From the NCBI GenBank assembly GCA_037127915.1, contig JBAXXL010000019.1, forward strand, positions 10,728 to 74,727: a stretch of DNA of 64,000 bases. Direction: 5' to 3'. The position numbers were made by a program, and so were the translations under genes. Of this stretch, positions 58,733-64,000 are shown piece by piece. The stretch's first letter is position 1, and every line of letters begins with the position of its first letter. Below the pieces are notes generated by a model that was given only the letters and a program-made list of their open reading frames with translations, made no database searches and was not told the origin of the DNA. The DNA comes from JBAXXL01 sp037127915. GTDB taxonomy: Bacteria; Bacteroidota; Ignavibacteria; Kapaibacteriales; UBA2268.

Positions 58733-61171
58733 ATGAAATCAAAAGTGTTTTTTTTGTTTTTAGTAATATTTTTTAATACAAATCTAAACTCCGAAACATT
58801 GTATGGTTGGGGTGATAATTATTATTGTCAAATAGTTGCCGCTGATCTTTCACCAAAAATATTAGAGAATTCAAATGATTGGGCCGCAATAAGTTGTGGT
58901 GGCAATTTTTCTATAGGAAAAAAAAAAGATGGAACAATTTGGGCTTGGGGTGACAATGCCGGTGGCCAATTAGGTGATGGTACTACGATTGATAAAAGCA
59001 AACCGATACAAATAGGAACTGATAATGACTGGGCTTCCGCGGCTTGCGGTAGATATCATGTAATAGCTATTAAAACAGATGGGACCCTTTGGGCATGGGG
59101 GAATAACATGTTTGGTCAACTAGGTATTGGAAATGCTGAAGGAGGATTAACCCCTATTCAAATAGGAAGTGATACAAACTGGGTTTCTGTTTTTTGTGGT
59201 TCTGAGACAAGTGGAGGCATTAAAATGGACGGCACTCTATGGCTTTGGGGAGATAATACTACTGGTCAGTTAGGTGACGGTACATCAATTATCAAAGGTT
59301 ATCCTGTACAAGTAGGTAATGATAAAAGCTGGAAATCGGCATCCTTAGGACGCGGGCATGTAATAGCTATTAAATTGGACGGAACGCTTTGGGCTTGGGG
59401 TTATAATTTTTATGGCCAATTAGGTGATGGAACAACAATAGATAAAAATACTCCGGTAAAAATTGGAACAGAAAACAATTGGACTTTTATTTCCTGCGGT
59501 GATTACTATTCAGTAGGTATTAAAAAAGATGGCACTATTTGGTCTTGGGGAACTAATCATTCTGGTCAATTAGGAGATAGTTCCCAAACGAATAAGAGTT
59601 ATCCTTCTCAGATAGGGAAAGATAAAAATTGGATATCAGTTGCTTGTAGTATTACTTATGCAACAGCTCTTAGATCTGACGGAACTCTTTGGGCTTGGGG
59701 TAATAACTGGACGGGGCAATTAGGTAATGGAACAATACGAAATAGTTTTATTCCTATACAGATTGGAAATGATACGAATTGGAAAACGGTATCCTGTGGA
59801 TGGTATCATACAATTGGTATAAAAATAGATGGATCATTATTTGTTTGGGGTTATGATAATTCCGGGCAATTAGGAGATGGTATAACTAACCATATAAGCA
59901 GTCCTTTTCAAAAAGATAACAGTACTAATTGGAAAATTGTTTCAAGTGGAGATAATCATGTACTAGGTATAAAGAACGATGGCACTCTTTGGGCATGGGG
60001 AAATAATGACGATGGTCAGTTGGGTGCTGGAACAAAAGTTGATTATAGAGGTCATCCTATACAAATAGGAACAGACCATAATTGGTTATATATTTCCTGC
60101 GGTGTTAATCATACGTTGGGTATCAAAACTGATGGCACTCTTTGGGCATGGGGTAATAATGAAGAAGGGCAGTTAGGTGATGGAACCAACAAAGATACAA
60201 GTTTACCGATTCAGATAGGAACAGAAAAAAACTGGAAATCAGTTGATTGTGGTTTAACATTTACAATTGCTATCAAGACCGATGGAACGATATGGGCTTG
60301 GGGTAGTAATGGTTTTGGACAATTAGGTGATGGAACCCTACTGCGTAGAAATATTCCAATTCAAATAGATACAGATTCTAATTGGGAAACAGCTATGTGC
60401 GGCTGGCAACATTCTTTTGGTATCAAAAACGATGGCACTTTGTGGGCTTGGGGCGATAACCAAAAAGGGCAGTTAGGTGATGGAACAAAAATAGAGCGAC
60501 ATCTTCCAATTCAAGTAACAAAAGGAACAAATTGGTCTTTAATAGCAACCGGTGGTGGTCATTCAATGGGCATTAAGTCCGACGGTACATTATGGGCTTG
60601 GGGTTGGAATGAAACATGGCAGATTGGTGATGGAACAACAATTGATAGAACAAGTCCCATTCAAATTGGAAATGACAATAATTGGGCATCGGTTTATGGC
60701 GGTGGTGAACATACGATAGGAATAAAAAAAGATGGCACTCTTTGGGCATGGGGTAATAATTACTCCGGTCAATTAGGCGATGGTACTTTTACTTGTAAAA
60801 GCCTTCCGGAACAAATAGGAACTGCTACAGATTGGTCAACTATTGCTTGTGGTGAATATTATACATTAGCATTAGCAAATGGTTCTGAATCAATAAAAGT
60901 ATTACCGAAGCAAAGGCAAAATTTATCGATTTACCCTAATCCAGTACAAAATATTGTCGAATTGCTGATAAATTTTTCAGAAGCTACTCAAGCAGAAGTG
61001 AAAGTATTTGATTTGCAAGGTAACGAGTTAATGAATGTTTTCTCAGGTTTCTTGCATGAAGGTGAAACGAAATTAACTATGAATTGTATGTCATTTTCAA
61101 ATGGTGTTTATAATGTCATTATTAAAACAAAAGATAAGTGTATTTCGACGCAGTTTGTTGTTGAGAAATAA
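58733..61171 (+). CDS. secreted RCC1-repeat protein with T9SS sorting domain
   Basis: The protein has 812 residues. A signal peptide (about 1-20) is followed by about 14 RCC1-type repeats of some 52 residues, each of the form DGTLWAWGNNxxGQLGDGT and then NWxxVSCG..H, filling residues 20-715. That would build two seven-bladed propellers. The last 80 residues are a sorting domain (NLSIYPNPVQNIVELLI ... VFDLQGNELMNVFSG ... SFSNGVYNVIIKTKDK). The protein should be surface-exposed; RCC1-like propellers bind proteins or other ligands, here unknown. Start ATG at 58733 has a GAGGG ribosome site. Confidence 0.9.
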   Translation: MKSKVFFLFLVIFFNTNLNSETLYGWGDNYYCQIVAADLSPKILENSNDWAAISCGGNFSIGKKKDGTIWAWGDNAGGQLGDGTTIDKSKPIQIGTDNDWASAACGRYHVIAIKTDGTLWAWGNNMFGQLGIGNAEGGLTPIQIGSDTNWVSVFCGSETSGGIKMDGTLWLWGDNTTGQLGDGTSIIKGYPVQVGNDKSWKSASLGRGHVIAIKLDGTLWAWGYNFYGQLGDGTTIDKNTPVKIGTENNWTFISCGDYYSVGIKKDGTIWSWGTNHSGQLGDSSQTNKSYPSQIGKDKNWISVACSITYATALRSDGTLWAWGNNWTGQLGNGTIRNSFIPIQIGNDTNWKTVSCGWYHTIGIKIDGSLFVWGYDNSGQLGDGITNHISSPFQKDNSTNWKIVSSGDNHVLGIKNDGTLWAWGNNDDGQLGAGTKVDYRGHPIQIGTDHNWLYISCGVNHTLGIKTDGTLWAWGNNEEGQLGDGTNKDTSLPIQIGTEKNWKSVDCGLTFTIAIKTDGTIWAWGSNGFGQLGDGTLLRRNIPIQIDTDSNWETAMCGWQHSFGIKNDGTLWAWGDNQKGQLGDGTKIERHLPIQVTKGTNWSLIATGGGHSMGIKSDGTLWAWGWNETWQIGDGTTIDRTSPIQIGNDNNWASVYGGGEHTIGIKKDGTLWAWGNNYSGQLGDGTFTCKSLPEQIGTATDWSTIACGEYYTLALANGSESIKVLPKQRQNLSIYPNPVQNIVELLINFSEATQAEVKVFDLQGNELMNVFSGFLHEGETKLTMNCMSFSNGVYNVIIKTKDKCISTQFVVEK

Positions 61172-61281
61172 ATGAAATAAATTAATGTTATAAGAAGTCA
61201 AATTGGATTCAATGGATTGAATAAGGAAAAATATACACAAGTATATTATATAAATTAACTTTAAAGATATCTGGAGTATTT

Positions 61282-64000
61282 ATGAATTATTTAAAAGAAG
61301 CACATCGTAGGAGTTTGCTTAACAAAAACAGTTACTTAAATGTAAAAAGGAAAAAAGCAAAAATCCTTCTTTATTTCTTATATCTTGTATTTGTTATTAG
61401 TGTAATAGAAGCACAAGGCCTTCCATTAAAAGGTGATCCATGTAATTGTAATCCATTCAATACTATAATTGATGGAATACCTGCAAATTGTGATGATGAT
61501 TATATCACAAATGGATGTTTCGAATGTTATGATCAGTTTAGTCAAATTGAGGGTAATGAAGAACCCGACGATATCATTAAAGACTATCGGAAATATGAAC
61601 AATTTGAATTCGCTATTGGAGGTGTTGTTTGGGGTGGGATTATGGAGTTAAAGACTGGAACTGATAAATTTAATGAAGGTTATTTAAAAGGTTGGTATTC
61701 ACCAACTTATTACACACCAAATCACTTTAATTATTATAATCCATATTGGAAATTTCAAACAGGTCAAAATTGGCTTAATTATCATATTGATGAGAAAGAT
61801 AATAATAAATTAATTTTCGAATATAATAAAAGATATCCATACGGATGGTCATTTGATAATAATGCAGAAAACGACAACGGAACACTAAACTATGGATATG
61901 CAGGGTTCTGGGCTGAACCCAAAAAAAATGTTAAATATCGTTCAATTTGGAATGAATATATACAACAAAGATTAAAAAAAGAATTAGAAATAGAAGGAAC
62001 ATATAAATTAAGCTTTAAGGTAAGTAAAAACCATGATGGTATCGGTGGTTCACAGAGAATTGGAACTTATTTTTCTGCTTTAGCTCCAACTTATTTAGGA
62101 TATGATAAGAAAATTGATAAGGATCCACAACAATTTATCATGAACGTACCACCAAAGTTTGGTGATCCATTTCAAATAGATGAATCAGAAACTGGAAATA
62201 ATTTAATTTTTACCGATCCAATTCCTGATTGTGCTGATGATAATGGCATGGGAGGATGGTATCAGTTTGAAACAACATTCAAAGTTGATAGAACCTGTAA
62301 ATTTATCACAATAGGGCTTTTTAACTACGATAGTCTTTTAAATTCAGATGCCCTTAATAAAACAGCATATTATATTGATGATGTTCATATAGAACAAATC
62401 GATACCTGTTCTTGTACAACTTTCTTATATAACGGTGGATTAGACCCTGAATCGCCAGCGATGGATATAATGATAATTCCTAAAGAGAATTGTTGCTTCG
62501 ATTTCTTTTTTCACCGGAAACAAGATAATAGTTGCGAAGTTCTTTCATCGAATGTTAATATTACATTTGCTAATCACCAAGGAAATAAAAGTTTGTTGTT
62601 AACAAATAGTAGTGGTTTACATGATGATTTTACAATTAGTAGCTTTTGCCTTACCGATTTGGATAAATCACTATTCACTCCAGCAATAACTGATTTTAAT
62701 GGATTAGACGCTACTTTCACATTCACATATTATCTTAGTAATAATACTTCATGTGTAGTAGAACGAAGAATCTTTTTGCCGTGTAGTACGACTTGTACCT
62801 GTCCTGCACTTCCAAATCCGATAAGTATTGTACCAATACCAACTGAACCTTGTTGTTACAATATTATGTTGAAGATGAATAATGATAATGAATTATCAAA
62901 TTTCTGCAGATATTATAAAGCAGAAGTTTATGATCGGGATGGTATTGGTAACCAACCTTATGATATATTATTTACTGTCACACCCGACCCTTCAAATGCC
63001 TTCATCGAAGGCGGCATACGCTATTTCTATCCGGGAATGGAAATAAATTTAACAGCCGCGCGTAAACTCTGCTATGATAGATATTCTTTTCCTTATCAAT
63101 CCATAAAAATACGACTTTATTATTACGATGCAAATGATGAAGAGGCTTATTGTGATTATGAAGACGGCGTAGCACTTAATTGTCCTATATCATGCGATGA
63201 TATACCACATTATCCTAGTCCGGCTGATTTTTTAAAATGTATATGGATCCCTACACCAAAAGGTCCTTTGGTTACAAAATGTAAATATGAATTACATATC
63301 ATCAACAATTCAGGATTAAATGTCACTATTCCGGAATTTAAATATGATTTTAGTTCCATTACTGATACATTGCCGGAATTTCAAAGAACATGGTTAACGA
63401 ATTTCGATAGTATTGCAATTACATTCCCTACTTCACCAACAGATTGGACATTTTTGAAGGATACAATTAATCAATCAATTAGTTTTACAAAGAGTCCAAA
63501 TGAATTTGTATTATACGACGGTGACACATTGCATTTAGCTGATATCAGCATTCCGGAATCCGACGAAGCTATGGCAGTTGGATTTAATATAAAGAATTCT
63601 CAGCATTTAAATTCTTATTGCGATTTTGGCGAAGAAATTATCTCATGCCCATCAGACTCTGTTTGTAGTTGTGAAATCTCTTCCTTATTGGATTTTACAC
63701 TAACTGCGAAGGAAAAAGAAACAGCAAGCGACCCTTGTTGTTATGAAATAACATTGAGTCCGCCAAGTCAATATCTAAATTGTGCTATTAATGAAATAGA
63801 GGTTTATGTCAAGAATCCTAATGATACAATTTATAGTATTATACCCGATATTGATACATTATTATTTACTCCGCTTAGCAGTAAAATAACTTTAGCTCGA
63901 GATTTTTGCATTACACCAATTAATGGAAATTCATCATTTTCCGTTAAAGTAAAATTCAAGAATCTAAATTATGAATGTGTCAAAGAAAAGACCGATTATT
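61282..64000 (+). CDS. large Cys-rich modular secreted protein, cut off by the window end
   Basis: The frame is open from ATG 61282 (ribosome site CTGGAG, six bases before) to the end, at least 906 codons. A basic start of about 30 residues leads into a hydrophobic stretch (ILLYFLYLVFVISVIEAQG), so it is exported. Residues about 50-75 are Cys-rich (CNCNPF, NGCFECYDQF). Residues 110-370 form a carbohydrate-binding-like beta domain closing with AYYIDDVHIEQID. After this, modules begin with CxC words (CSCTTFLYN, CTCPALPNP, CSCEISSLL) followed 20-25 residues later by a CC pair (ENCCFDFFF, EPCCYNIML, DPCCYEITL). I do not know the family. The end lies outside the window. Confidence 0.75.
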   Translation, partial: MNYLKEAHRRSLLNKNSYLNVKRKKAKILLYFLYLVFVISVIEAQGLPLKGDPCNCNPFNTIIDGIPANCDDDYITNGCFECYDQFSQIEGNEEPDDIIKDYRKYEQFEFAIGGVVWGGIMELKTGTDKFNEGYLKGWYSPTYYTPNHFNYYNPYWKFQTGQNWLNYHIDEKDNNKLIFEYNKRYPYGWSFDNNAENDNGTLNYGYAGFWAEPKKNVKYRSIWNEYIQQRLKKELEIEGTYKLSFKVSKNHDGIGGSQRIGTYFSALAPTYLGYDKKIDKDPQQFIMNVPPKFGDPFQIDESETGNNLIFTDPIPDCADDNGMGGWYQFETTFKVDRTCKFITIGLFNYDSLLNSDALNKTAYYIDDVHIEQIDTCSCTTFLYNGGLDPESPAMDIMIIPKENCCFDFFFHRKQDNSCEVLSSNVNITFANHQGNKSLLLTNSSGLHDDFTISSFCLTDLDKSLFTPAITDFNGLDATFTFTYYLSNNTSCVVERRIFLPCSTTCTCPALPNPISIVPIPTEPCCYNIMLKMNNDNELSNFCRYYKAEVYDRDGIGNQPYDILFTVTPDPSNAFIEGGIRYFYPGMEINLTAARKLCYDRYSFPYQSIKIRLYYYDANDEEAYCDYEDGVALNCPISCDDIPHYPSPADFLKCIWIPTPKGPLVTKCKYELHIINNSGLNVTIPEFKYDFSSITDTLPEFQRTWLTNFDSIAITFPTSPTDWTFLKDTINQSISFTKSPNEFVLYDGDTLHLADISIPESDEAMAVGFNIKNSQHLNSYCDFGEEIISCPSDSVCSCEISSLLDFTLTAKEKETASDPCCYEITLSPPSQYLNCAINEIEVYVKNPNDTIYSIIPDIDTLLFTPLSSKITLARDFCITPINGNSSFSVKVKFKNLNYECVKEKTDY

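Noticed and set aside
61469..61651. 60-codon frame near the right end
   Set aside because: It lies in another frame inside the large Cys-rich gene, which has its own ribosome site and signal peptide.

Overview
The window looks like chromosomal DNA from an AT-rich bacterium of the Bacteroidota/Chlorobi (FCB) superphylum, perhaps the Ignavibacteria/Kapabacteria side; that placement is inference. Supporting signs are many TAnnTTTG -7 promoter elements, several apparent TTG or GTG starts, five proteins with type IX secretion (T9SS) type C-terminal sorting domains, an F-ATPase operon without atpD/atpC, and many secreted beta-rich proteins.

Layout. 1-3.5 kb: end of a REP-associated transposase, an ECF sigma factor with a small membrane partner, a divergent membrane protein, and a two-gene ABC transporter. 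3.5-8.3 kb: three tandem outer-membrane paralogues (the first broken by a nonsense codon), two lipoproteins and a membrane protein. 8.4-9.9 kb: rsmH and a hicBA toxin-antitoxin pair, whose 59-codon hicA is easily missed. 10.1-16.7 kb: an outer membrane protein, then a low-GC defence operon (DUF262/HNH nuclease, DNA methyltransferase, restriction-endonuclease-like protein, second methyltransferase). 16.8-24.3 kb: hrcA, divergent from an atp operon (atpZ/I-like, atpI-like, B, E, F, H, A, G) with the heptose epimerase gene hldD between atpA and atpG.

24.3-36.6 kb: an Omp28-type T9SS cargo protein, repeat-rich intergenic DNA, a compact six-gene envelope operon (mreB, beta-barrel, Cys-rich SPOR protein, TonB protein, mini membrane protein, hpnE), a GLUG-repeat secreted protein, an LRR protein and two tRNA genes. 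36.9-45.2 kb: a small secreted protein and a 2450-residue beta-helix/repeat protein. 45.2-53.6 kb: a phosphate-starvation locus (phosphate-type porin, pstSCAB, phoU, phoR) whose two leading promoters carry identical 11-bp-periodic TTAACA Pho-box arrays. 53.7-64 kb: T9SS cargo proteins (propeller, second Omp28 paralogue, RCC1 repeats), a KilA-N pseudogene, and a large Cys-rich modular protein running off the end.

The most interesting items are the matched Pho boxes together with enlarged PstC/PstA loops, the mreB-led envelope operon with its Cys-rich SPOR protein, the defence operon, and the tandem duplication that left the 3' end of the ABC permease gene and a decayed lipoprotein start as footprints. 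I see no CRISPR array, rRNA or intact prophage.
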